From NCBI RefSeq assembly GCF_009746565.1, contig NZ_WRPN01000002.1, forward strand, positions 248,001 to 312,000: DNA of 64,000 nt, written 5' to 3'. A program made the position numbers and the translations under genes. This document shows, piece after piece, positions 17,590 through 27,300 of the stretch. Position 1 is the first letter of the stretch. The number at the start of each line of letters is the position of its first letter. The notes under the pieces are model-generated. The model searched no databases. It was given only the letters and a program-made list of their open reading frames with translations, and was not told where the DNA came from. The stretch comes from Mariniflexile maritimum. Its GTDB lineage: Bacteria; Bacteroidota; Bacteroidia; Flavobacteriales; Flavobacteriaceae.

Positions 17590-18708
17590 ATGAACAAAAC
17601 AGTCAAAATCAGTTTAGTAATAGTAGTCATTATACTATTGGCATTCGTGCTCAAGTATTTTAAGGATGCCAACTCAAAAGCAATTGAGGATTTTAAAGTA
17701 GAAGAACCATTTTACACCAACATCAATACCAAGGCAGTGGCTACGGGCAAATTAAACCCAGAGGAAGAGGTAGAACTAAAACCACAAATTTCGGGTATTG
17801 TTGATAAAATTTTGGTTGAAGAAGGCGACATCGTAAAAAAAGGCGATCTAATTGCTAAAATCCGGGTGGTGCCAAATGAACAAAGTTTAGTTGGTGCTGG
17901 TAGTAGAATTGCTTCAACTAAGTTGTCTTTTGAAAATGCAAAAGTATTGTATGAAAGAAATAAAATACTCTTTGAAAAAGGGGTGATTTCTAAACAGGAT
18001 TTTGAAAATAGCGAGTTGGCATACCGTCAAGCAAAAGAAAATTTATCGCAAGCCCAAAATGATTATCAAATTATCAAACAAGGTTCCGTCTCTGGCGGTA
18101 CTTCAGCAAATACCAACATTATTGCGCAAATTGCTGGTACTATTCTTGAAATTCCGGTACGCGAGGGCGACCAAGTAATTGAAAGCAACAACTTTAATGC
18201 TGGTACAACCATTGCTACCATTGCCGACATGAGCCACATGATTTTTGAAGGAAAAGTAGATGAAGCCGAAGTTGGAAAAATTAAAGAAGGCAAAGAAATA
18301 AAAATAATTCTTGGCGCAATTGCCGATAAAACCTTTCCCGCAACGTTAACCTTCGTAGCTCCAAAAGGCATCGAGGAGAATGGCGCGGTGCAGTTCACCA
18401 TTAAAGCCAATGTAACGTTGGATGCTACAACCAATATTCGCGCAGGTTACAGTGCCAATGCAGAAATCGATTTAGAAAGTAAAAATAAGGTATTGGCAAT
18501 TAAAGAAGCCCTTTTACAGTACAACCGTATTACCGAAAAACCCTTTGTTGAAATACTTGAAGGTGAAAATAAGTACAAAAAACAAGATGTTACCTTGGGC
18601 TTATCCGATGGTATCAATGTTGAAATTACCGAAGGCGTAAAAAAAGGCGATAAAATAAAAGTTTGGAACAAAGCTTCAAAAGATAACGAGGATGAAGACA
18701 AGAAATAA
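17590..18708 (+). CDS. Periplasmic adaptor (membrane fusion) subunit of the exporter
   Basis: A 372-residue HlyD/MacA-like adaptor linking the permeases to the outer-membrane channel. It has a membrane anchor at about 7-23, a lipoyl half-motif (LKPQISGIVDKILVEEGD), a coiled-coil hairpin (about 105-165), a second lipoyl half and beta-barrel domains. The ATG at 17590 (MNKTVKIS) is preferred over an in-frame TTG 10 codons earlier because it places the anchor normally. Its end overlaps the TolC gene by 17 bases. Confidence 0.92.
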   Translation: MNKTVKISLVIVVIILLAFVLKYFKDANSKAIEDFKVEEPFYTNINTKAVATGKLNPEEEVELKPQISGIVDKILVEEGDIVKKGDLIAKIRVVPNEQSLVGAGSRIASTKLSFENAKVLYERNKILFEKGVISKQDFENSELAYRQAKENLSQAQNDYQIIKQGSVSGGTSANTNIIAQIAGTILEIPVREGDQVIESNNFNAGTTIATIADMSHMIFEGKVDEAEVGKIKEGKEIKIILGAIADKTFPATLTFVAPKGIEENGAVQFTIKANVTLDATTNIRAGYSANAEIDLESKNKVLAIKEALLQYNRITEKPFVEILEGENKYKKQDVTLGLSDGINVEITEGVKKGDKIKVWNKASKDNEDEDKK

Positions 18709-20086
18709 TACATTAAAAATAAAGCATGGTCTTGTTGTTTTGGCCTTGGCATTAGGGATTTCATCCTTTTCCCAGGAAAAAAAATGGACGCTCCGCGAGT
18801 GTGTGGACTATGCTTTGGAACACAACATTTCAATTAAACAAACCGAAATGGATGCCTTAATTGCAGAAGAAAATATAACTTCGGCAAAATCCAATTTTAT
18901 ACCAACGGTTAGTGGTTCTGCATCTCAAGGGTTCAATTTTGGCTCGTTCATTGGTCAGGATGGAAGTAGAATTTCGCGCGATTCCAGAGGCAATAGTTTT
19001 GGGCTTAACACCGGGATAACCATTTTTAATGGGTTTGAAAACACCAATTTGTACAAACAGGCAAAATTAGGTTTAAAAAGCAGTCAATTGCAGTTGGATA
19101 TATTAAAAGATAACATCTCACTTAATGTTGTGAACGCTTATTTGAATATTTTATTCAACAAGGAAAGCCTCAAATTGGCGGAAGAACAAATTGATATCAG
19201 CACAAAAAGTTTAGAACAAGTGCAAAGTTTGGTAGATGCAGGGGTACGCGCCAGGGCCGATTTGTTCGAATCGCAATCGCAATTGGCGGCCGACAAAGAG
19301 CGTTTGGTAAATGCACAAAACAGTGTCGATTTGTCTTTGCTTAATTTGTCACAATTACTTCAGGTACCTAAAGAAAATTTTGATGTTCAAACCATAGATA
19401 TCGATTTAACCGATGCCGTATTACAGTATAACAGCACAAATACAATTCTGTCATACGCTTTGGAAAACAGGGCCGAAATAAAAAACGCCGAGTTAAACCT
19501 TGAGAACGCACAATTAAACATCAACATTGCCAAAAGTGCGTATTATCCAACCTTAACGTTTGGAGCTGGTTTGGCAACGTCTTTTCAACATATCCAAGGG
19601 CAAGACGATGTGATTCCTATTTATGATCTGTCAACAGGCACCATCATAGAGTTAAGGCCGAATGGTTTTGGCACACAATTAGAAAATAATTTAGGTTATA
19701 ACTTTGGGTTTAGTTTAAGTGTGCCTATTTTTTCTGGCTTTAGGAATGATGCCAATGTGAATAGGGCAAAAATAAATAAGGAAAAATCGAGTTTGGCCTT
19801 AGAACAAGAAAAGCAAACCTTAACCACCAATATCGAGCAGGCATTTGCCGATGCCAAAGCGTCCTTAAAGCAATATGAAGCGTCGCAAACATCGGTTGAT
19901 GCACAACAAGAGGCTTTCAAAAACGCCCAAGAGAAATACAATTTGGGTGTAAACACTTCTTTTGAGTTGGAACAGGTGAGAAATAGATTGATCAATGCGC
20001 AATCCTCTTATTTGAATGCCAAATACAATTTTGTTTTTAGAACCAAGGTTTTAGACTTTTACATGGGCAAATCTTTATTAAATTAA
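18692..20086 (+). CDS. TolC family outer-membrane efflux channel
   Basis: A 464-residue protein: a signal peptide (about 1-27, ending SFSQ) and two repeats of the TolC helical/barrel unit (WTLRECVDYALEHNISIKQ ... and NRAEIKNAELNLENAQLNI ...). It forms the exit duct of the exporter encoded upstream. Glutamine/asparagine-rich coiled-coil helices are evident near residues 370-430. Confidence 0.93.
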   Translation: MKTRNNTLKIKHGLVVLALALGISSFSQEKKWTLRECVDYALEHNISIKQTEMDALIAEENITSAKSNFIPTVSGSASQGFNFGSFIGQDGSRISRDSRGNSFGLNTGITIFNGFENTNLYKQAKLGLKSSQLQLDILKDNISLNVVNAYLNILFNKESLKLAEEQIDISTKSLEQVQSLVDAGVRARADLFESQSQLAADKERLVNAQNSVDLSLLNLSQLLQVPKENFDVQTIDIDLTDAVLQYNSTNTILSYALENRAEIKNAELNLENAQLNINIAKSAYYPTLTFGAGLATSFQHIQGQDDVIPIYDLSTGTIIELRPNGFGTQLENNLGYNFGFSLSVPIFSGFRNDANVNRAKINKEKSSLALEQEKQTLTTNIEQAFADAKASLKQYEASQTSVDAQQEAFKNAQEKYNLGVNTSFELEQVRNRLINAQSSYLNAKYNFVFRTKVLDFYMGKSLLN

Positions 20087-20151
20087 GCCTATTGAATGGA
20101 CCCTTTTTTAAGGAGCTACCTTTAAGCTAGGGCGCGTTACATATTAAAAAA

Positions 20152-20829
20152 ATGGACACACTCATACTAAACATCGAAACAGCAACCACCAATTGTTCGG
20201 TTGCGCTTTCGCGGAATGGAAAAACCATAATATTAAAGGAAGATTTCGATAAAAATTACTCCCATGCCGAACGCTTGCATGTGTATATTGATGCCGTTTT
20301 AAAGGAAGCGGGCGTTTCAAAAAAGGAGCTGCATGCTATTGCCATAAGCAAAGGGCCGGGGTCGTACACCGGTTTGCGTATTGGTGTCTCTGCAGCAAAA
20401 GGGCTTTGTTTCGCTTTGGATATTCCTTTAATTTCGGTGGCAACCCTTAAATCCTTGGCGCATCAAGTTACCGGTGCAAATGGCGTTATTGTGCCCATGC
20501 TCGATGCACGACGGTTAGAGGTTTATGCGGCTATTTTTGATGCTAAGCATGAACAAATCCATAAAACCGAAGCACAAATTTTAAATGAAAACGCTTTCGC
20601 CCATTATTTAAACCAAGGCAACGTCTATTTTATTGGCAATGGGGTTGAAAAAACAAAAACGCTCATCCAGCATCCCAACGCAATTTTTATAGAAGACAAA
20701 TTGCCCTCGGCCAACAATATGGGAATGTTGGCTTTTCAAAAATATATTGAAAAAGATTTTGAGGATGTGGCGTATTTTGAGCCTTATTATTTAAAGGATT
20801 TTGTGGCTTTTAATAAAGTAGAAGTGTAG
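20152..20829 (+). CDS. tsaB: tRNA threonylcarbamoyladenosine biosynthesis protein TsaB
   Basis: TsaB dimerises with TsaD to make t6A37 in ANN-decoding tRNAs. It is 225 residues with the ASKHA-type opening LILNIETATTNCSVALS and the conserved KGPGSYTGLRIGVSAAKGLCFAL. The gene is alone on its strand between the exporter operon and the convergent pbpC gene, with only 26 bases to the latter. Confidence 0.95.
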   Translation: MDTLILNIETATTNCSVALSRNGKTIILKEDFDKNYSHAERLHVYIDAVLKEAGVSKKELHAIAISKGPGSYTGLRIGVSAAKGLCFALDIPLISVATLKSLAHQVTGANGVIVPMLDARRLEVYAAIFDAKHEQIHKTEAQILNENAFAHYLNQGNVYFIGNGVEKTKTLIQHPNAIFIEDKLPSANNMGMLAFQKYIEKDFEDVAYFEPYYLKDFVAFNKVEV

Positions 20830-20855
20830 TCGATTGGTTTCCGAAAGGCAATAAA

Positions 20856-23207
20856 CTATTTTGAAATAGTCATTTTTCTTTTTACCTCATTCCCAAATTC
20901 ATCAACTACGGTAATGATGTGCGCGCCCTCTCTGGGCATCAGGGCCAGTTCATGGATGTCCTTGGTGCTACCCATAAAAGTTTCATCCAAATACCAAAAT
21001 AGGGTGGCCTCGGGTTTGGAATGGGCTATTTTCAGTATCAAACCATTGGGCTTGCCGTCAAAATCCTTGGCCAAAAAAATGTGGTTGTCTTCCTCAGGAT
21101 AAATAAATTCCATGGTAATGGCACTGTTTCCCAGGCAATCGCTCCTAAACTTGGGCAAGGGCTTGTAAAACGGATTTTTGGTTTTGTAGTAATAGGCCAT
21201 TAAGGGCGGTAACACGAACCACGATTGGTTTCGGATTTGGCCCAAATCTTCGCAAGAGGCATTTACTTGATAGGTTTCGGTAGCATCTACATGCGCCATG
21301 ATGTGAAATGGGCACGCTTTGGTTTTTAAGCCACTTAATTGTATGTATGTCATTTCTACGTCATCGCAGTTTTGGGAGGCGCGGTAGCCGCTTTTTTTGC
21401 AAATTTCTACTTCCTGCATTTCATCAAAAGGTTTTGAAAACCAATTGCTACGGGGCAATACCTCAAATACATCGAAAAGCAGGGGCGCTGCGGCTTGCAC
21501 ACCAACCAACCCTGGCCGGCCTTCGCCATCGGCATTGCCTACCCAAACGCCCACTACATAATCTTTGGTGGTGCCAATGGCCCAGGCATCGCGAAACCCA
21601 AAGCTGGTGCCCGTTTTCCAGGCAATTTGTTTGGAACCATCAAAAAACTCCCAGTTTTCATCGCCTTCGGGTCGGTTTACTTCTTTCATGCTTTCATAGG
21701 TTAAGTAAATGGAAGCGGCATCAAAAAGTGTTTTTTCATTCATTTTCTTGCCAAAATCAATTGTTTCGGAAGCAAAAAAAGTGGGTTCACAAAATTCATT
21801 TGAAAAATATTCGCTGGAACTTTCAGAAAAATGGTTTAAGGTTGAAGAGAGGGCTGCATAGTTTTTGCACAAATCCCACAAATTACTTTCGGCGCCCCCC
21901 AAAATAAGCGACAGGCCATAGTGGTTGGCATCGTATTTTAAATCCTTGAGGTGAAGCGCCTTTAGGTAATGGTGAAACCGATCCAGACCAAATTCCTGGA
22001 GCATCCTTACCGAAGGTACATTTAACGAACGCGACAAGGCCCTGCTTGCCGGCACCGCACCATCGTAGGTTTTGCTGTAATTTTCGGGGTTGTAGCTGCC
22101 AAATTGCGTGGGCACATCGGCTACCAAGGTGTTTGGTAAAATATCGCCTGCATCCAACATGGCGGTATAAAGAAATGGTTTTAAAATACTGCCCGTGCTT
22201 CGGGGCTTATCCATAATATCCACATCTTTTTCGTGGGCCTTGTCGGTTGGCGTGTTGCCCACATAAGCCAAAACTTTTCTGGTTTTTACATCCAAAACCA
22301 AAACGGCAGCGTTGTAAATGCCATTCTGACTGAGTTGGTTGTAATGGCTTTCCACGAGGGCATTGATGCTTTTTTGCAAATGAACATCAACAGAGGTGCG
22401 AACCCGTTTCCCGTTGTACAGTTTTGAAACTTTTTGAAGCAAATGGGGCGCGATTTGCGGCAGCGGATAGGGTTTTTCGGGTATGGGTTCGGCTATGGAT
22501 AATTGATAGGTAAGTTTATCAATTGCTTTGTTTTGAAAGAGTTTCTTAAGAAGCAGGTTGCGCTTTTTAAGCAACTGTTCATGGTTTTTTCCGGGGTAAA
22601 TAAGGCTTGGGGCATTGGGCAAAACCGCAAGTAAGGCACTTTCGGCCCAAGAAAGCTCGTGCGGGTTTCTGTTGAAATAACGCCAGGAGGCAGCATCCAA
22701 ACCCACCACATTTCCCCCGAAAGGGGCATTGCTGCTGTAATAAGCTAGAATTTTGTTTTTTGAAGCACGGAATTCCAATCGGGTGGCCAATATTATTTCG
22801 ATGGCTTTTTCAAAATAGCTGCGTTTTTGGTTTTTTCGTGATAAGCGAATCACTTGCTGTGTCAACGTGCTTCCGCCGCGTTTTACATTGCCGGATTTGA
22901 GATTGTCGCGCAATGCCTTAAAAATTGAAATGGGGTTGAAACCGGGATGAAATTTAAAATATTCATCTTCAAACTGAAGGATGCAGGTCTTGAATTTCTC
23001 TGGCACGGTGTCGTTTTGTGGAAACCGCCATTGGCCATCGCTGGCTATCTGTGCGCCCAAAAGTTCCTTGTTTTTGCTGGTAATTACAGTTGCCGTGGGA
23101 TCCTTAAATAGTTGTTTTGGTAAACTAAAATAATAGGCCATAAAAATCAGCAAAATGATGACTGATTTAATTTTATGGGTTTTTATGTAGGTTATTATTT
23201 TGTTCAC
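20856..23207 (-). CDS. pbpC: Penicillin-binding protein 1C
   Basis: A 783-residue bifunctional peptidoglycan synthase: membrane anchor (about 13-29), glycosyltransferase family 51 domain (GGSTLTQQVIRLSRKN), transpeptidase domain with SxxK in STGSILKPFLYTAM and KTGTSFGFRDAW, and a C-terminal BiPBP_C domain. The start is GTG, overlapping the stop of the upstream gene by 4 bases (GTGA), so translation is coupled. PBP1C is commonly paired with an alpha-2-macroglobulin gene, as here. Confidence 0.94.
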   Translation of the reverse strand: MNKIITYIKTHKIKSVIILLIFMAYYFSLPKQLFKDPTATVITSKNKELLGAQIASDGQWRFPQNDTVPEKFKTCILQFEDEYFKFHPGFNPISIFKALRDNLKSGNVKRGGSTLTQQVIRLSRKNQKRSYFEKAIEIILATRLEFRASKNKILAYYSSNAPFGGNVVGLDAASWRYFNRNPHELSWAESALLAVLPNAPSLIYPGKNHEQLLKKRNLLLKKLFQNKAIDKLTYQLSIAEPIPEKPYPLPQIAPHLLQKVSKLYNGKRVRTSVDVHLQKSINALVESHYNQLSQNGIYNAAVLVLDVKTRKVLAYVGNTPTDKAHEKDVDIMDKPRSTGSILKPFLYTAMLDAGDILPNTLVADVPTQFGSYNPENYSKTYDGAVPASRALSRSLNVPSVRMLQEFGLDRFHHYLKALHLKDLKYDANHYGLSLILGGAESNLWDLCKNYAALSSTLNHFSESSSEYFSNEFCEPTFFASETIDFGKKMNEKTLFDAASIYLTYESMKEVNRPEGDENWEFFDGSKQIAWKTGTSFGFRDAWAIGTTKDYVVGVWVGNADGEGRPGLVGVQAAAPLLFDVFEVLPRSNWFSKPFDEMQEVEICKKSGYRASQNCDDVEMTYIQLSGLKTKACPFHIMAHVDATETYQVNASCEDLGQIRNQSWFVLPPLMAYYYKTKNPFYKPLPKFRSDCLGNSAITMEFIYPEEDNHIFLAKDFDGKPNGLILKIAHSKPEATLFWYLDETFMGSTKDIHELALMPREGAHIITVVDEFGNEVKRKMTISK

Positions 23208-23515
23208 GAATAAAACTCATACTCACGTTCAACCTTGCAAATCCTCACGTTGTACCAAATGTACCAATCTTGTCGTCCTTTTTGTTGTGCCACCAAATGA
23301 TCCGTTTGTTGCTTCCAATTTTTTATAGCTTCTAAACTTTCCCAATAGCTAACGGTAATACCCACTGCATTTCTGGCACTATTCATACCCAAAAAGCCCT
23401 TTTGTTGTTTTGCGAGGATTTCCATTTTTTCTGCCATATCGCTGTAACCCTCAATGTTTTCTTTTTGCGTTGAAGTGAAAATGACTGCGTAGTAAGGTAT
23501 TAAGGTGTTTGTCAT
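23204..23515 (-). CDS. Antibiotic biosynthesis monooxygenase (ABM)-fold protein
   Basis: A 103-residue ferredoxin-like-fold protein of the ABM group (YYAVIFTSTQKE, MAEKMEILAKQQKGFLGMNSA, VGITVSYWESLEAIKNWKQ). Members include monooxygenases and heme-degrading enzymes, but most are uncharacterised. It overlaps pbpC by 4 bases although it has no known link with cell-wall synthesis, so it may simply be an insertion in the pbpC transcript. Confidence 0.82.
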   Translation of the reverse strand: MTNTLIPYYAVIFTSTQKENIEGYSDMAEKMEILAKQQKGFLGMNSARNAVGITVSYWESLEAIKNWKQQTDHLVAQQKGRQDWYIWYNVRICKVEREYEFYS

Positions 23516-23526
23516 ATTCTTTTTAA

Positions 23527-24318
23527 CTAATCATTTAAATTGCTATATCCATTAAAATCAGTCAAATTCCAATGATATTTTTCAAAAAGGATGTTTTTTG
23601 ATACAAACTCACCAAATGGAGATAAACGAATAACTGCTTTATCTTTTTCAACTAAACCACTATTATATAGGAAGTTTATTTCATTCTTGTCATTAAGGTT
23701 AAAATATCTTTTTTTATCGTAAGCTTGATTATATCCATTAATTAAGTTGAAAGCTCTATCCTTTGTTTTTTTAGTTAATATTTCATTTTTATATTGTTCT
23801 AAGAAATTATTTTTTTGATTTTCATAGTTTTTATTATTTAATATGGAAGTTTCTTCTGCTAAATATTTTGCTAAGAGTTTTAATTCTTCAATTATTGAAT
23901 CCAATTCTTTTTTATTTTCAGTTATTTCACTAATTTGTTTATTTAAAATTTGAATCTCTTGATCTTTAAAGTTATTAATTTCATCATCGGTATTTTTCTT
24001 TTTGAGAGCTTTCTTTTTTCTGAATTTTTCAGAAGCTTTATATGCTTCATGTGTAATATAAGGAAACAACCAAATAAGGATAATTGTTATCAGAATAGGT
24101 ACGATATAAATATTAAAAAAATCAAAAGGGCAGTCTGCGGATAAATAGTCAGATACAAATTCTAGTCTATTTTCATTTAACCTATTTTCACTAACAAAAA
24201 AAGTTACATATGTGATTTTCCAATTCCAAATCATCCAAGCTAAAAACAACTTTCCTAGAAAAGGGTTGCTTATTCTTTCTTTTAAAGCATCTTTAAAAGA
24301 GTTTTTAGTTTCCTCCAT
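23527..24318 (-). CDS. Unknown two-helix membrane protein with coiled coil, AT-rich
   Basis: A 263-residue protein I cannot assign to a characterised family. Visible parts: an N-terminal block SFKDALKERISNPFLGKLF leading into a membrane segment rich in Trp (about 25-42), a second membrane segment (about 69-88), a lysine-rich stretch and a coiled coil (about 110-165), and a C-terminal part with AVIRLSPFGEFVSKNIL resembling a winged-helix wing. The N-terminal block looks like one shared by scattered bacterial hypothetical proteins (memory only). Base composition is far more AT-rich than both neighbours, suggesting transfer. Confidence 0.7.
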   Translation of the reverse strand: MEETKNSFKDALKERISNPFLGKLFLAWMIWNWKITYVTFFVSENRLNENRLEFVSDYLSADCPFDFFNIYIVPILITIILIWLFPYITHEAYKASEKFRKKKALKKKNTDDEINNFKDQEIQILNKQISEITENKKELDSIIEELKLLAKYLAEETSILNNKNYENQKNNFLEQYKNEILTKKTKDRAFNLINGYNQAYDKKRYFNLNDKNEINFLYNSGLVEKDKAVIRLSPFGEFVSKNILFEKYHWNLTDFNGYSNLND

Positions 24319-24342
24319 AAAATTATGTTTTCAATTTATAAG

Positions 24343-24362
24343 ATTCCTGCTTCCGCAGGAAT
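24343..24362. repeat. Palindromic repeat ATTCC-type, copy 1
   Basis: ATTCCTGC, loop TTCC, GCAGGAAT: a perfect 8-base-pair hairpin lying between the AT-rich gene and the stop of the macroglobulin gene. There is no T run on either side, so it is not a typical terminator. Related copies are at 34105 and 45979. Confidence 0.65.
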
Positions 24363-24367
24363 GTTGA

Positions 24368-27300
24368 TTATCTTTCAACCGTAACCCATTGCCCTTTTGT
24401 GCGCACTAAAAAGTCGTTGTCGTACATCGCTTCGGCCTGTATTCCGGGCAAATAATAAGTACCTAAGTACGATGCGTTCAACATGACGTTAAAGGTTTTG
24501 GTGCTGCGGTTGCCCTTTTCTGCCAGATCAAAATAAAAATTCACACGGTCGTCGCGAATGTCGGTATAACGTGCTTGACTGATAACGCTATCGCCAAAAT
24601 CGGTAAAACGCGTATTGACGATTTCCCAACCCGAAGGGAACACTTCCGTGAGGGCAAGGTTTTGGATGTAGGCGTTTTTAAGATTGCTCACGCTTACCGA
24701 AGCCACAAAATCCTGACCCTGTTGCAACTTGGAAACGTCTATTTTGTTGCCTTTCAAATCTTTATAGACTACCGAAACGCTTAGCCCGCGTTGTTCTGCC
24801 AACTCTTGCCCCAAAGGCAATTTGCCAGAGTTTAACACCCTAACATACACAAGATTGTCTTTATTGTTGGTGAAGGAAAGTGTGTTGTTGCCTTCCAGAA
24901 TTTTCAAATGTCGTTGTGCAATGGCGCTTTTGGTGGCTATGGTTTCGGTTTTGCCGTTAAGGGTGTATGAAACGTTTAGCGCTTTGCCACCATTGGCCTT
25001 AACCATTTTTGCCATGGCCAACAAACTGTAGGCGGTGGTTTGCGTACTCATCCAATTATTGCCTGACAAATCCTTGGCGATGGTTTCGGCAAGCTCGCGC
25101 ATTTTAGGGTTTTTGGTAAGCACCATGGTTTCCAGGGCCATGGCACGGTTTCTATCAACAGATCCATAAGTATAATAATTGTATTTTAATGGCTGAAAAT
25201 TAATATTGGCAGTTCTTGAAATTTGGTTGCTCGCTTCTTTTTGGCCCGCCAAGGCATAGGCCGCTGCCAATCGCCATTTGGCTTCGTTGGAAAGTTCGGT
25301 AAACTCGCGCAGGCGGTTCATGGCTGCCAAGTCGGCATTTTCGGCAAGTGCCAAGGTATATAATCGGTAGGCTTGCGCCAAATCGGAATTATAGCTTCTA
25401 TAACTGGGTTGCCAATCGCGCGCGGCCTGTTTTTGGTAGCGCAACCAATTGGTTTTAAAGGTTAGCGGCAACACAAAGCCTTTCTTTTCCGCTTCCAGCA
25501 TAAAATGGCCTATGTAGCTGGTGGACCAATCATCGGCCGTGGTTTCGCCCATCCAATAGCTCATGCCGCCGTTAGGTTGCTGAAAATGTCCCAATCGGGA
25601 AATGCCATTTTTGATGTTGGATGTTATGTCCTGTTTTTTATCATACGTTAAATCAAAAATATCGTTGAGGTACAACTGCGGAAAAACGGCAGAGGTTGTT
25701 TGTTCGGCGCACCCATGCGGATATTGTATTAAATACTGCAAACGCCGTGAAAAATCCATAGGTGGCAATGTTGAAAATTCCAGTGTTGCTGCATTGGTGC
25801 CCGTTTCACCAAAGGTTGAAAAATTGAGTGTTTCGTTGGCATTGGCCGGAAGTGTTTTGTCCAACGACCTGGATGAAATCGGGTTGGGGTTCATAACGTC
25901 CAGTGCCACTTTGTACGTGGATCTTTCGCCGTTGCCCGTTGCCACCACTTCCACCGTACCGATGCCTTTTGCCTTGCTAACGTCCAGTTCAAAGTACGTC
26001 ATTTGTTCATCGGGTCTTGCAAACGACAGGTTTTTTGTTTGTTCACGAACCACTGAAATACCTTTACTTAATTTTAAGCTGATGTTTACGTTTTTCACTT
26101 TGTTTTCCATGGCAAAAACGGTTACCGGAAGGGTTACTTTTTCACCGGGACTTAATTTCCGCGGCAGCGATGCCAATACCATGAGCGGTTTTTTAACTTC
26201 TACCGATTTGTCGGTACTTCCATACGCCTTGGTTGTATGGTTTCCAGCAACCACCATAGTGCGCACCGCACCAATATAATTGGGCAGCTTGATGTTGTGT
26301 TTTTTGGTTTCGCCCGCTTTTAAGTAAAATGGCCCCAAAAAGGTAACCACGGGTTTAAAACGATTGGCTTTTTTGTTTTTTCCAGCGGCGGCATTGCCAT
26401 CGCCACCAATGGCAAACACTTGGTCGATGCTACCGGAATAGGCGCCAATAACATCATCAAAAACATCCCAGGTTTTTACGCCCAAGGCTTCCCGCGCATA
26501 AAAGGCATCCCAGGCATTGGGGGTTTTAAAACGCGTTAAATCCAGCAAACCTTCTTCCACGACGGCAATGGTGTAGGTCATGGCTTTTTTGTTTTTTTCT
26601 GAAACATACACCTCAAAGGCTTGTTCTGGCCGCAGGACATTGGGCATTTTAAGTTGTGGTTGCAGGATGGTGCTTGGGTCTTTTACCATCAACGGAATAA
26701 CGCCGTACAAACGTATGGGCAAATCGTTGGCTGTGATGGCATGTGGCTGTAACAGGGAAATGTTGATGAATACATTGGGCGCCATTTCAGAAGTGATGGG
26801 AATTTCAACCGTGGTTTCGCCTTGTTTGGTTTTTACCCATTTGTAGCTCAATACTTCGGTACCGTTTTCAACACTTACCAAGGCCCTGCCTTCGCTGCCT
26901 GACTTGAACTTAATTTTGGCCGTTTCGCCAACATTATAGTTGTCTTTATCGGCTGAAAACACCAGCATTTTGGCGGCTTCCTTGTCGCCTGCAGGAGCGA
27001 ACCAATTTTTATAAAAGTAAGCGGTTTGTCCCGTGGCATGGCCACTCACAGCGTCGGACACACGAATAAGGTAACGCCCGCGCTCGTTGTCGGGAATGTT
27101 CAATTTGAAGGATGCCTTGCCATTGGCGTCGGTATTGATTTTGGTATCGTAAAACGGTTTGTGGTAACTGCTCGATACATAACTCGATAGGTTGTCGTAG
27201 GATGCGTTCCACCACCAGCGCCATTCAATTTTATAGACTTTTACTTCTAAATTGTTGCGTTTTATGGGGTTTCCGTTGGCATCAACCACGGCCACATCAA

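Noticed and set aside
21308-21907. 199-codon plus-strand frame inside pbpC
   Set aside because: Antisense to conserved transpeptidase coding sequence; composition (His, Arg, Leu, Cys, Phe) is that of a shadow frame.
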